Position numbers and translations under genes: made by a program. Of a DNA stretch of 64,000 bases, positions 17,845-26,558 are shown piece by piece (the stretch's first letter is position 1; each line of letters begins with the position of its first letter). Below the pieces are notes generated by a model. It made no database searches and was not told the DNA's origin. It saw only the letters and a list, made by a program, of their open reading frames with translations. Origin of the DNA: Pseudomonas sp. MF4836. Its GTDB lineage: Bacteria > Pseudomonadota > Gammaproteobacteria > Pseudomonadales > Pseudomonadaceae. The stretch covers positions 186,001-250,000 of the forward strand of contig NZ_MVOL01000008.1 in NCBI RefSeq assembly GCF_002018875.1. Reading direction: 5' to 3'.

Positions 17845-18822
17845 TTACTTCCCTACTTTCAGTTCTTTGAGGAATTGTACTGTTCTAATCATTCTGGAGG
17901 GTGTTTTTGTCACCGCGAAATAGGGCGTCTGTATTGCACCGAAGGCTCTGAAAAAGCGTTCAACCGGTTCTATCATCGAACCCTCAAAGTCGAAGCGCTT
18001 AGTCACGGTCGAGGCGAACTTGATCGCTTCCCACATGCACAGGCTGGTGGCTCCGCTGTTGCGTAGTTCAGGATCGCCGCCGCCCATCAGGTAGTAGGCG
18101 CTGTTTTCGTCCCAAATCAAATAGACAGCAGCATGCCGTTGCCCCTGCGGGTCTTCTGCGATGAATATCTTGCGTGAGCTGTGTGCAACACATGCTTTGT
18201 CGAGGTTTTCGACAAAACTCTCGGAATAGGGAAGCGGCATCCCCTGACGAGTGAAGACCAGGCGATTGAGGGCCAGAAAGTCCTTGATGCCGAGGTCGTC
18301 GCGAACTCGTACATTGAAGCGGTCGCTGGCTTTGCGTATGTCGGTTCGAATGTTGGCTTGGACCTCTTGCCACAGCGCTTCCTCATTCGTCAGTTCAGGC
18401 AGGACGTAGGTGTAGCGTGTGGTCTGTTTGAACCCTCGCCAGAAGAAGGGCAGCCAGTTCTGTTGTTGGTAATGCCAGTTCTGGCTGTACTGATCGAACT
18501 TGGGAAGCTGATCGATCAAAGCTTCCATCAGGTCCTTTTGCTGCCCCAGAGCCTTCGCATATTTCGCATTACTCTCCCGCAGCCATGGGCCGAGGAACTG
18601 AGTCAGAGAAGGTTGGGTCAGCAACGTGGACCAGCGCTGCCTTTTAGTCAGGTAAGGCAAGGCAGCCATGAGCTTGCCGCCTTTTTCAACGACAGCTACA
18701 TCCCAGTTTTCTGCGCCCGCCGTAGCATCGAGCCACCAGGCCTGACTGAATATAGGGATTGTTTTTTCTGCTATGCAAGCATCCCTGTAGAGTTTCTTTT
18801 TTTGCTGCATACAGAAAGCCAT
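17845..18822 (-). CDS. FemAB/BioF2-like GNAT acyltransferase
   Basis: A 325-residue protein with the double-GNAT look of FemAB-like or BioF2-like acyltransferases. Conserved features are the segment IRTDIRKASDRFNVRVRDD, FVENLDKACV in mid-protein and SGATSLCMWEAIKFA followed by FDFEGSMIEPVERFFRAFG near the C-terminus. The last is the classic FDFEG-type motif of this group. FemAB proteins transfer aminoacyl groups from tRNA; GNAT relatives use acyl-CoA. The start may be the ATG at 18822 or 18810, and neither has a clear ribosome-binding site. It is followed directly by the deacetylase, so the two may exchange an acyl group on a sugar amine (inference). Confidence 0.75.
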   Translation of the reverse strand: MAFCMQQKKKLYRDACIAEKTIPIFSQAWWLDATAGAENWDVAVVEKGGKLMAALPYLTKRQRWSTLLTQPSLTQFLGPWLRESNAKYAKALGQQKDLMEALIDQLPKFDQYSQNWHYQQQNWLPFFWRGFKQTTRYTYVLPELTNEEALWQEVQANIRTDIRKASDRFNVRVRDDLGIKDFLALNRLVFTRQGMPLPYSESFVENLDKACVAHSSRKIFIAEDPQGQRHAAVYLIWDENSAYYLMGGGDPELRNSGATSLCMWEAIKFASTVTKRFDFEGSMIEPVERFFRAFGAIQTPYFAVTKTPSRMIRTVQFLKELKVGK

Positions 18823-18955
18823 CAGTTTGAATTTAGTTGTGGAAAGTACATTTGATTTGCTTTTTAAAGTACTTGCCTCGATACGGTATATTTCAATGCT
18901 TTTTGACGTGGAGTGAAGAGCGAATTTGCTCAGTTAAAAGTTTTGCGCTCTACTA

Positions 18956-19696
18956 TCAGCTCTTGTCCGGGAGTTTACGTATGATTGCGTGATAACGGTA
19001 CTCATAGTACTTTGAACTGATGAAGTTTATTTCAAGGTTCAGCTTCTTGCATGTCTCGAACCAGAAGTAAGGGGTGTAGGCGAATCCCATACCTTGGTCT
19101 TTCCACTTGATCCACTGTTGCCGGCCTAACCTGAAGCTGGCCAGTTTCGCGCAGGATATCAGGTCTCTGGCAATCGACTTGGTTCGAGCTGTCAGCCCAT
19201 TCAGCGCAGATTCTGGTTGTGTCGAGTAGTAGGATCCCATGCCCAGTGTCATGTAGCGGATCGGATCCACGCAGTCGAACAAGTAGAAAGCATGAGCCTG
19301 TTCATTGCGTGCAAAGAGTCCGATGACCCTAGCCATTTCTGTTGGGTTCAAGTACTGGTTCAAGGCTTCGGTCGTGGTCCAGGTTGGGAAGCTGGACTGG
19401 GGAAGGATCTCGAAGATGTCAGCCACATCCAGATCGATATCGATGTCCTTGAGGCGCTGCTTGGCAGATTCGATCATGGAGGGGGAGTAATCAATTCCCT
19501 TGGAAATTCTTGCCAAGGGTATGAGTTGCTCCAGCAACTCTCCTGCGCCGCAGCCCAGGTCGATGATTTCGCCTGTGGAACCGAACTCCTCCATGACCTG
19601 CGCACATTCAAGTGCCTTCTTCCTGAAGTATTCGGTGCTGGAGAAGCGATGTCCGCTATTGGTTTTGTCTTGCCAATAGTCTTTGGGGTTGTTCAT
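18956..19696 (-). CDS. Class I SAM-dependent methyltransferase
   Basis: A 246-residue protein with the SAM-binding motif I IIDLGCGAGELLEQL (about residues 42-56) and DYSPSMIESAKQRL for motif II. The short N-terminal FRKKALECAQVMEEF helix is typical of sugar or lipid-head methyltransferases in polysaccharide loci. It follows the 501-residue transferase gene by 33 bases. It may O- or N-methylate the repeat unit or cap the chain end, as methyltransferases do in some O-antigens (inference). Codon use is A+T-rich compared with the flanks. A 133-base A+T-rich gap follows it before the FemAB-like gene. Confidence 0.83.
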   Translation of the reverse strand: MNNPKDYWQDKTNSGHRFSSTEYFRKKALECAQVMEEFGSTGEIIDLGCGAGELLEQLIPLARISKGIDYSPSMIESAKQRLKDIDIDLDVADIFEILPQSSFPTWTTTEALNQYLNPTEMARVIGLFARNEQAHAFYLFDCVDPIRYMTLGMGSYYSTQPESALNGLTARTKSIARDLISCAKLASFRLGRQQWIKWKDQGMGFAYTPYFWFETCKKLNLEINFISSKYYEYRYHAIIRKLPDKS

Positions 19697-19729
19697 AGTA
19701 GTTAGCCACTAAAAATTGAGCATGCAGAT

Positions 19730-21235
19730 TCAGTTTGAGGTCAGCTCGAGAATCATTTTTTTTGCAGAAGGCTTGTCCTGGGCTTTAAGGAATCGATTAC
19801 CGTTGTTCAAATGGTTTGCAATTGCTACAGCCCATGCTTGTCCTTCTTCTCTACGTTGTGCAATCCCCAGGTTTTGCCACTCCATGTAGTAACTGCAGTT
19901 GTGATCAAGCAGTGTAGGGACGCCTTCAAGTGCGGCTTCGATAGTAACTGAAGAGTTGAGGGTGACATGTAGATCAGCCAGCTTCAAAACGTAATCGATA
20001 GGTAGGTTGGAGCATAAATCCAAGTCGCTGCACTTGTTTTTGAATCGAGCTGAATAGATATCCTGTTTGTCCATCATTGCCGGGTGTAGCCGAAACAACC
20101 AGAATACGGATTCGCACTCAGGGCTCTGCATCGCGTCGAGCAGGGCTTGAAGGAAATCCTCGCACTCTATGGGCTGCAAGGTGATCAGAGTGACTCGTTC
20201 ACAGCCGGAGTTCTTGATGCGAGATGTCAACGTTTTATATTCGGAGAACTCAACATCCACCTCGCTCAAGTACTGGCTGAAGATTCGCCCTCCCAATATC
20301 CCTGTGTGAGCCTGGCCTCCCCATGAGTTCACATTGACTACATCCTCAGCCGTCCAGTTCCAGAATAATCGAGGCAGCATGTCCCAACCACCCTCAGGAA
20401 CCCGGCCCCAATTTCCATATGCAAAATGCCCGGGACCTTGCACGCCGTGCTGCAGATCAATGGTCTTTATGCCAAGTGCATTGGCCGCCGCCATCAAGGA
20501 AAAGCCGAGAATGTTGTAGTAAGTGACGACCAGTACAATATTCGGCTGTGTGGATTTCAGGACTTTTGAAAAACGCTCTTTATGCAAATCTAGCTGTGTA
20601 AGGGCTTTCTGGATCGCAGGAAAGTTGATTGAGCGGGCGGTGAAGCCTTGCAACTCAATCTCGCTCTTCAGGTTCTCAATCAGCGCAATATCACTCTCTT
20701 CCAGTTTTGTGGATTTGCTTCGGGATCCACCTAGAAGAGAAATTAACGTCAGATATTTTTGTATATAGGCTGTCTTTTCCGACCTCGGAGTGCGGTACTC
20801 CGCGCCAGGGACAAACTCTTCGGCGTAGAAGCTGATTTGGTTGTTCGCCGCCTCACACCAATGCCTCAAAGGGGAAAAGAATGCGTCGAAGTACTTGCCC
20901 TTAATTTTCAAGCTGCGGCAGGTCGAGTGCGTCAGATAGTAGACATCAGATGGTCCACTTCGACCCAGGTTGCTCTTCGGGTCAATGAAACTCTCAAAAA
21001 ACGAACTAAGCGCGTATAGGTATTTTCTAAACCGATCTTTGATCCCGGCTTTTTCCTGGGCGGGCGGAACCAGTGGATCATTCTCAAAACCGAGCATCAT
21101 CCGCAGCAAGGGCCAGTATTGCGTGCCCTTATAGCGCAGTGACGAAACATCATATTTTTTTTCAAGCGTGCACAATACGTCAAGAAAATTTCTTTCACTG
21201 ACAGCAAGTGCAAGATTGCTTTCTAACTCCCCCAC
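19730..21235 (-). CDS. Putative GT-B glycosyltransferase, candidate pseudaminic acid transferase
   Basis: A 501-residue soluble protein that I cannot assign to a named family. The C-terminal half shows a GT-B-like motif series: DLQHGVQGPGH (260-270), RLHP (382-385) and SSVTIEAALEGVP (428-440). HP and Ser/Ser-type motifs in this order are known from polysialyl- and sialyltransferases and CDP-glycerol transferases that use CMP- or CDP-activated donors. The N-terminal 200 residues are unlike anything I recognise. The gene directly follows pseI by seven bases, so transfer of pseudaminic acid from its CMP donor is the best guess (inference). It is strongly A+T-rich relative to the flanks. Confidence 0.65.
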   Translation of the reverse strand: MGELESNLALAVSERNFLDVLCTLEKKYDVSSLRYKGTQYWPLLRMMLGFENDPLVPPAQEKAGIKDRFRKYLYALSSFFESFIDPKSNLGRSGPSDVYYLTHSTCRSLKIKGKYFDAFFSPLRHWCEAANNQISFYAEEFVPGAEYRTPRSEKTAYIQKYLTLISLLGGSRSKSTKLEESDIALIENLKSEIELQGFTARSINFPAIQKALTQLDLHKERFSKVLKSTQPNIVLVVTYYNILGFSLMAAANALGIKTIDLQHGVQGPGHFAYGNWGRVPEGGWDMLPRLFWNWTAEDVVNVNSWGGQAHTGILGGRIFSQYLSEVDVEFSEYKTLTSRIKNSGCERVTLITLQPIECEDFLQALLDAMQSPECESVFWLFRLHPAMMDKQDIYSARFKNKCSDLDLCSNLPIDYVLKLADLHVTLNSSVTIEAALEGVPTLLDHNCSYYMEWQNLGIAQRREEGQAWAVAIANHLNNGNRFLKAQDKPSAKKMILELTSN

Positions 21236-21241
21236 CCGGCG

Positions 21242-22300
21242 TTACTCCGCAATTACTTCGAAACTGACAGCGGTATTGGCGGTTATGTCTCTAGTCACTC
21301 GCTTTCCAATGACCAGGTCATAGCACTTGGGTGGAAGTCCATAGCTCGGGCGTACGCTGCGTATCGCGTCCGGGGTAATCAATTCTCCGGCTTTCAAGTC
21401 TTGTACAAAGTACAAGGAGCGGCGGAATTTTGCGTTGCCTTGTTCACTCGACTTGCGTGCGTAGTCGACCTTGCCCATGGCCGACCATGCCGTCTTGCTG
21501 TTACGGCAGAGCTCGGCCAGTTCGGCAGGTTCCAGCGAAAAACTGTCATCAGGGCCGCCACCACTTCGATTGAGAGTGAAGTGTTTCTCGATGATCGAAG
21601 CGCCCAGGGCAACACTGGTAATGGCTGTGGTGTTGTCCAGCGTATGGTCGGAAAGGCCTGTGACCAATCCAAATCGCTGAATCATTTCGAGAATGGTGCG
21701 TAGGTTATAGTCACTGGCCGGAGCAGGGTAGCCACTCACGCAGTGAAGAATTGCCAGCTCCTTGCAGCCGTTGGCTTTCGCCGTATCTATGGCTTCCTGA
21801 ATTTCCTCGGCATCAGCCATGCCGGTGGAAATGATCATGGGCTTGCCGGTACTTGCGACATACTTGATCAGGGGCAGATCCACTGCCTCGAAAGAGGCAA
21901 TCTTGTAGGCCGGGGCGTTGAGATCTTCAAGCATGTCTACAGCGGTGTTATCGAAGGGCGAGCTGAAAATGGTAATGCCCAGTTTCTCCGCATGCTTGAA
22001 CAAAGGAGCATGCCAGGCCCATGGCATGTGGGCTTCCTGATATAGCTGATAGAGAGTTTTCCCATCCCAGAGCCCGCCGTGTATCTGAAACTCTTCAGAG
22101 TCGCAGTTCAAGGTGATGGTGTCGGCGGTATAGGTTTGTAACTTGATGGCGTCAGCGCCTGCCTTTTTTGCTTCTTCAATGATCTTCAGCGCAGTTTCCA
22201 GCTTCCCGTTATGGTTGGCGGAAAGCTCGGCGATGATGTAGGGCGGAGCGTCCAGAGCAATGCGGCGACCGGCAATGTTGATACTGTAAATGTTTGACAT
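21242..22300 (-). CDS. pseI: Pseudaminic acid synthase PseI
   Basis: A 352-residue NeuB-family protein: a TIM-barrel synthase domain beginning IIAELSANHNG, with KLQTYTADT and CVSGYPAP, and a C-terminal SAF (antifreeze-like) domain from about residue 290. GGPDDSFSLEP is the form seen in pseudaminate rather than sialate synthases. It condenses 2,4-diacetamido-2,4,6-trideoxy-L-altrose with phosphoenolpyruvate to give pseudaminic acid. The ATG at 22300 is preferred over an 11-residue extension because GAGAGG precedes it and the MSNI start matches the family. Confidence 0.92.
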   Translation of the reverse strand: MSNIYSINIAGRRIALDAPPYIIAELSANHNGKLETALKIIEEAKKAGADAIKLQTYTADTITLNCDSEEFQIHGGLWDGKTLYQLYQEAHMPWAWHAPLFKHAEKLGITIFSSPFDNTAVDMLEDLNAPAYKIASFEAVDLPLIKYVASTGKPMIISTGMADAEEIQEAIDTAKANGCKELAILHCVSGYPAPASDYNLRTILEMIQRFGLVTGLSDHTLDNTTAITSVALGASIIEKHFTLNRSGGGPDDSFSLEPAELAELCRNSKTAWSAMGKVDYARKSSEQGNAKFRRSLYFVQDLKAGELITPDAIRSVRPSYGLPPKCYDLVIGKRVTRDITANTAVSFEVIAE

Positions 22301-22314
22301 AAAGTCGGTGCCTC

Positions 22315-22836
22315 TCAGGTATTTAGTTGCCATTCAGCGGCAAGAAGGCCAAAACACACAGTGTCGTGATAGCTCTGACCATCGAAATGTTGCTCGCGCA
22401 GGACGCCTTCCTGTTGAAAGCCAAGACTGCGATGCATCCGCAATGAGCGTTCATTGTAAGCCAGCACTTGGCCACAGACTTTGTGCAGGTTCAGCTCTGT
22501 AAACCCATAGTGCAAAGCCGCCTGGCCCATATTGCGACCTGTGCCCTTCGGCGCTTCTGGGGCCGCATAGAACCCCCAATCGGCGGTTCGGCCCTGTGCA
22601 GTCTGGTGGAAGTTAACATAACCAAGTGCAACTCCCTGGCTTTCGAATATCAGTAGATCGCGACGGGGGTCTGCGCACGCCTGTTCAAACCAGCGAGTGT
22701 GTTCGGCGCGCTTGATCTCATGTTGGGTATGCATGTAGCTGCGCACCGCTTCGTGGTTGCGCCAGGCGAGTACTTGATCGATATCGTCGTCAGTCATCCT
22801 GCGTACCAGCCACTGATTGTCGCTTTGTCTGGTCAT
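22315..22836 (-). CDS. pseH: PseH-like N-acetyltransferase
   Basis: A 173-residue GNAT protein with the acetyl-CoA-binding segment APKGTGRNMGQAAL and the C-terminal NERSLRMHRSLGFQQEGVLR motif of the RimJ/PseH group. In the pathway PseH acetylates the 4-amino group of UDP-4-amino-4,6-dideoxy-L-AltNAc formed by PseC. Assignment rests on the family plus position among pseG, pseI and the other pse genes. The start overlaps the stop of pseG by four bases (ATGA), indicating translational coupling. Confidence 0.87.
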   Translation of the reverse strand: MTRQSDNQWLVRRMTDDDIDQVLAWRNHEAVRSYMHTQHEIKRAEHTRWFEQACADPRRDLLIFESQGVALGYVNFHQTAQGRTADWGFYAAPEAPKGTGRNMGQAALHYGFTELNLHKVCGQVLAYNERSLRMHRSLGFQQEGVLREQHFDGQSYHDTVCFGLLAAEWQLNT

Positions 22837-23960
22837 TTAGAGAGCTGCTCCAGTTTCTCTACGACATAACGTGTGCCGCAACCGTCGGTGACGCCGATCG
22901 CTGCTTCAATCATCTGCTCCAGTCTGGAGCCTTGTTGCAGGTCGGCCAGCGCAGCAGGCAGGCGATCGGTGATTTGCTCTACGGTTCCCAGCAGTTCCCC
23001 GGCGCCGGCGTTAGCCAGGGCATGGGCCCCAGGCCATTGGTTCTCGGCGATTACCACCGTCAGGGTGGGCAGCCCCATGCAGCAGCGCTCCCAGGATGTC
23101 CCGCCCGCGGCACCGATCGCCAGATCGCTGTCCGCCATCCGTTGTGCCATGTCGCTGATATTGACCAGCACTTCGGTTGGTACCGGCATCAGGGCACATT
23201 GCTCTCGCACGCTTTCCAGCCACGGGGCAGTGGCGCCCATCACTGCCCAGATGCGACAGTCGTCCGGCAGTGCACAGTTTTTCAGGACATCCAGTACCTG
23301 GCCTGTGACATTATCCTTGTCGACACCGCCCATGCTGATCAGCAGTTGTCTGAGCCGTGGGGTGGTCCGGCGCTTGATGCTGTAGTCGCGCAGTTGTGCG
23401 AAATCGGGTCGCAGCAACGCATATTTCGAACCAGCGAGCACTTCGCAGTGAGGCAAAACCCAAGAACCATAGTCCGCAGCCTGGCGTCCCAGATTCTGGT
23501 CCAGCAGCAGGTCGCAGCAATGGGCACGGTCGGCTAGGTCGTCAATCGCCATCAACTTGCCGCACAGAGGTCTGACGGCCTGCTCCCAGCGAGCATCAAG
23601 AGCGTAGTGATCGACGATCAACCAGTCAGGCTGCAAGTCTTGCAGAATAGCTGCCGATTCACTGGCATCGTGTTGCTGCGACACTCCCAGCCACTTGCAA
23701 TGGGCAAGCTGCGGGCCATGTTCCTCGCGCTTGGGCGAGGCGGCCTGCCGCATAGGAGCCGTAGTGGTTGTGGGGAGCACATGAACGCGGTGCCCCTTGT
23801 CCACTATCAGTCTGGTTAGGTTCTCAGGAGTTCCGCGACAGATGAAGTGGCTCTCAACCGTACCCAGGGACAAGGCGTCGGCCAATGTGAGGCAGCGCAT
23901 CACATGGCCAATGCCGATGTTCACCGAGGCATCGACACGAAACGCAACGCGCTCGATCAT
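22833..23960 (-). CDS. pseG: UDP-sugar hydrolase PseG
   Basis: A 375-residue GT-B-like hydrolase with the N-terminal signature FRVDASVNIGIGHVMRCLTLA and DDLADRAHCCDLLLDQNLG in mid-protein, both typical of PseG. It removes UDP from UDP-2,4-diacetamido-2,4,6-trideoxy-L-altropyranose to give the free sugar used by PseI. It is slightly longer than some PseG proteins because of an insertion around residues 60-90 (TTTTAPMRQAASPKREE). It overlaps both neighbours by four bases, hisF-like upstream and pseH downstream. Confidence 0.92.
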   Translation of the reverse strand: MIERVAFRVDASVNIGIGHVMRCLTLADALSLGTVESHFICRGTPENLTRLIVDKGHRVHVLPTTTTAPMRQAASPKREEHGPQLAHCKWLGVSQQHDASESAAILQDLQPDWLIVDHYALDARWEQAVRPLCGKLMAIDDLADRAHCCDLLLDQNLGRQAADYGSWVLPHCEVLAGSKYALLRPDFAQLRDYSIKRRTTPRLRQLLISMGGVDKDNVTGQVLDVLKNCALPDDCRIWAVMGATAPWLESVREQCALMPVPTEVLVNISDMAQRMADSDLAIGAAGGTSWERCCMGLPTLTVVIAENQWPGAHALANAGAGELLGTVEQITDRLPAALADLQQGSRLEQMIEAAIGVTDGCGTRYVVEKLEQLSK

Positions 23961-24745
23961 CGAGACCCAGCCGAATCAAGGTATGGCTTGCGGATGGGAA
24001 CACCTGCGGCGGCCAGGGCGTTTTTCGCACCGGCAGGAGTCTGTTCGGTGAAGTGGAACATGCTGGCAGCAGCGACTGCCGAGGCTCCAGCCTGAGTTAC
24101 AGCCTCGACCATATGCTGGTAGTTGCCTGCGCCGCCCGAAGCGATTACCGGGATGTTGACAGCCTTGACTACAGCCTCGATCAACGCCAAGTCATACCCA
24201 AGTTGCGTTCCGTCTCGATCGATCGATGTAATCAATATCTCGCCGGCGCCTCTTGCTTCCACTTCGCGTGCCCAGTCAGCAACTTTACGACCTGTAGCCT
24301 GTTTTCCCGCATGGCTGAAGCACTGCCAACCACTGCCGTCCGACTCATTTCGGACATCGATGCTCGCCACGACGGACTGCGCACCATGGCGCTTGGCAAT
24401 TTCACTCAGCAGTTCCGGGGTGGTATAGGCCGCGGTGTTGATGCAGACCTTGTCCGCACCAGCTCGAAGCAGTCGCTGAACCTGGTTGATATGAGTAATG
24501 CCGCCACCCACGGTCAATGGAACAAAGCACTCTTGGCCGAAGTCATCGACAGATTCGAAATCCAGATCTTCATCTGACTTGTGAGCCACGATGTCCACCA
24601 GGATGAGCTCATCAACTTCACGCTGGTTATAGACCTTGATCGCGGGCATGACGGATCCCACTCTTCGCCAGCTGTCAAAACCGATGCCTTTTACCAAGCC
24701 TAATTGTTTCCACAGCAGGGTTGGAATTACGCGAACCTTCAGCAT
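23957..24745 (-). CDS. HisF-like subunit of sugar amidotransferase
   Basis: A 262-residue HisF-fold TIM barrel. It starts MLKVRVIPTLLWKQLGLVKG; the residue equivalent to catalytic Asp11 of histidine-pathway HisF is Leu, whereas the second Asp is kept in SIDVR. This is the pattern of HisF2-type proteins in O-antigen loci, which supply ammonia to a WbpG/PseA partner rather than cyclising IGP. The start at 24745 overlaps the end of the hisH-like gene by seven bases; an upstream 26-residue extension is not family-like. With hisH and wbpG it forms a coupled trio. Confidence 0.88.
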   Translation of the reverse strand: MLKVRVIPTLLWKQLGLVKGIGFDSWRRVGSVMPAIKVYNQREVDELILVDIVAHKSDEDLDFESVDDFGQECFVPLTVGGGITHINQVQRLLRAGADKVCINTAAYTTPELLSEIAKRHGAQSVVASIDVRNESDGSGWQCFSHAGKQATGRKVADWAREVEARGAGEILITSIDRDGTQLGYDLALIEAVVKAVNIPVIASGGAGNYQHMVEAVTQAGASAVAAASMFHFTEQTPAGAKNALAAAGVPIRKPYLDSAGSR

Positions 24746-25383
24746 TCTGGCGCCTCTACAAAGTTTCGCAGCAACCGAAACCCGGCCCTGGAGCTTTTTT
24801 CTGGATGAAATTGTGTACCCCAAACACGACCGCGTCTGACAGCGGCGACCACCGGGACACCATAGTCCGTAACGGCCAGAATATCGGCACTGTCCTCTGG
24901 CGTGAATGCATAGCTGTGTACGAAGTAGAAGTCCGTGCCATCAGGTATGCCATCGAATAGTTCACGCTCTGCGGCGCATGCCGAAACGTTGTTCCAGCCA
25001 CTGTGAGGCACGCGCAGGGTACAGCCCAGCGAACTCAGATGCTCGACCTTGCCTGGGATCAGGTTCAACCCGGGAGTCGTCCCCTGGCCATCACTTTGCG
25101 CGCCCTCCATGCTGGTGGTAGCAAGAAGTTGCATGCCGACGCAAACCCCTAGCATGTGTTTGCCGCGGTGTTGAACTTCCTCATGCAAAGCGTCGACCCA
25201 CCCCCCTTTGTGCAGGAGCTGTGCGCAATCGGCAAAGTTGCCCACGCCAGGTAGAAGGAGCCGATCGACCGTGTGCATGTCAATGGCGCGATCCACCAGG
25301 ACCGGTGTGACGCGCAGGGCCTCAATGGCGCGCATCACCGATCCGAGGTTACCGACTCCATAGTCAATAATACCTATCTTCAT
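24739..25383 (-). CDS. HisH-like glutaminase subunit
   Basis: A 214-residue class I glutamine amidotransferase of the HisH type. The nucleophile Cys is in GVCVGMQ (about residues 79-85) and the His-Glu pair in GTQFHPEKS near the C-terminus. It opens MKIGIIDYGVGNLGS, as in HisH. It would release ammonia from glutamine and pass it through the HisF-like barrel to the ATP-dependent amidotransferase encoded just upstream. It overlaps that gene by four bases and the hisF-like gene by seven. It lies outside any his operon, so a histidine role is unlikely. Confidence 0.9.
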   Translation of the reverse strand: MKIGIIDYGVGNLGSVMRAIEALRVTPVLVDRAIDMHTVDRLLLPGVGNFADCAQLLHKGGWVDALHEEVQHRGKHMLGVCVGMQLLATTSMEGAQSDGQGTTPGLNLIPGKVEHLSSLGCTLRVPHSGWNNVSACAAERELFDGIPDGTDFYFVHSYAFTPEDSADILAVTDYGVPVVAAVRRGRVWGTQFHPEKSSRAGFRLLRNFVEAPEC

Positions 25384-26531
25384 ATGTTGTCGTAGTTGAC
25401 CTTGGTGAGGTTGCCTTCTTTATCTTTAATCAGCGCACCTTTTGCGTCGCGTTTAAAGATCTTCTTATTGGTGAACTTGTCACACAGGGCGATGAACTCG
25501 TCCACTGTCATGTCCAATGGGCGCAAGATGTCTTCCAGGCTTTTCCCCAGATATTCCCACGGGAACTTGCCATCCAGGTTCTTGACGATATCCATGCCAT
25601 CTTGCCTGGTCAGGCGTTCACGGCGAATGTGCAGGCAGGCGTGGTCGGTGGCACGACTGAAACCAAACTTGAGGAACTTGAAGTAGTCGTGAATCCCGTG
25701 CTGATGATTGTCCAGGTTTTCATAGTTGACCATGGAGCCTTCGGCTACTTTTTCATAGGTATGAAAACCATGTGCTTGGGCGATCAGCGAGTTGGACAAG
25801 CCATCCCACGGAATGTAGTGCCCAAGGAACAGGCCGGTAACGCCCACGCGTGTCAGATCTTCATCACTAGGGTAGGTGTAGGAGATCAAGTGCTTTGCTT
25901 CGATGCCATCGGTGCCGATGAGATCGGAAACACGCATGCCCAGCAGGCCACCGAACTCTTCCAGCCAGCGACGGTTGAGGACGTTATTGCTGGCCGCAGC
26001 AGCGGGGCCGCCATATTCGTTTTGCGAGTTCTCTCCCCATACGATCAGCGGGATGTTGAACTGAACGGCGGCTCGGACCGGGATGGTAAAGATCCCTACG
26101 TGCTCGGGCCAGGCAATGTCGCCCACCTGGGTCAGGCCGATTCGGTTCAGCTTTGCGCGGATCCGTGGGTTGGGGGACATCTCTACGTAGTCGACACCGA
26201 GGTGTTTCAGGTTTTCGATGTTCTTGCGGCCAATGTCAGAAAGGTCGCAAGTCGTCGAGGTTACGCACAGGGGGTTCAAACCCAGCTGCAGCATGCGTAT
26301 CACCTGGTAGGTGCTGTCTTTCCCACCACTGACAGGAACAATGCAATCCCAGTTGTCACCGGTCTTGTTCTTGTACTTGTCGAGAATGACCGCCAGTTCT
26401 TTCTTGCGCTGGTCCCAGTCGACTTCGTTTCGTTGTTCATAGCTGCGGCAGGCACTGCAGATACCCTCATCATCGATATAGAGATCAGGTTTGGTGTCTG
26501 GCATTACGCAGCGCTTGCAATAAGTCAGCAT
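25380..26531 (-). CDS. N-acetyl sugar amidotransferase (WbpG/PseA family)
   Basis: A 383-residue ATP-pyrophosphatase-type enzyme. Two Cys pairs that probably bind zinc are at the N-terminus (YCKRC and GICSACRSY), followed by the PP-loop VSGGKDSTYQ (near residue 68). WbpG in P. aeruginosa O5 and PseA in Campylobacter convert an N-acetyl group into an acetamidino group, using ammonia from HisH/HisF partners. Here the substrate may be pseudaminate (giving Pse5Ac7Am) or the 2,3-diacetamido uronate made by WbpABDE; sequence alone does not decide. Placement inside the pse genes slightly favours the former. Confidence 0.9.
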   Translation of the reverse strand: MLTYCKRCVMPDTKPDLYIDDEGICSACRSYEQRNEVDWDQRKKELAVILDKYKNKTGDNWDCIVPVSGGKDSTYQVIRMLQLGLNPLCVTSTTCDLSDIGRKNIENLKHLGVDYVEMSPNPRIRAKLNRIGLTQVGDIAWPEHVGIFTIPVRAAVQFNIPLIVWGENSQNEYGGPAAAASNNVLNRRWLEEFGGLLGMRVSDLIGTDGIEAKHLISYTYPSDEDLTRVGVTGLFLGHYIPWDGLSNSLIAQAHGFHTYEKVAEGSMVNYENLDNHQHGIHDYFKFLKFGFSRATDHACLHIRRERLTRQDGMDIVKNLDGKFPWEYLGKSLEDILRPLDMTVDEFIALCDKFTNKKIFKRDAKGALIKDKEGNLTKVNYDNI

Positions 26532-26558
26532 CTTTTAACGTCCTCTCGAAAAACAAAT

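Noticed and set aside
23957..25383. Histidine biosynthesis hisHF
   Set aside because: Missing Asp11 in HisF, four-base coupling to a WbpG/PseA-type gene and a pse locus context point to sugar amidation.
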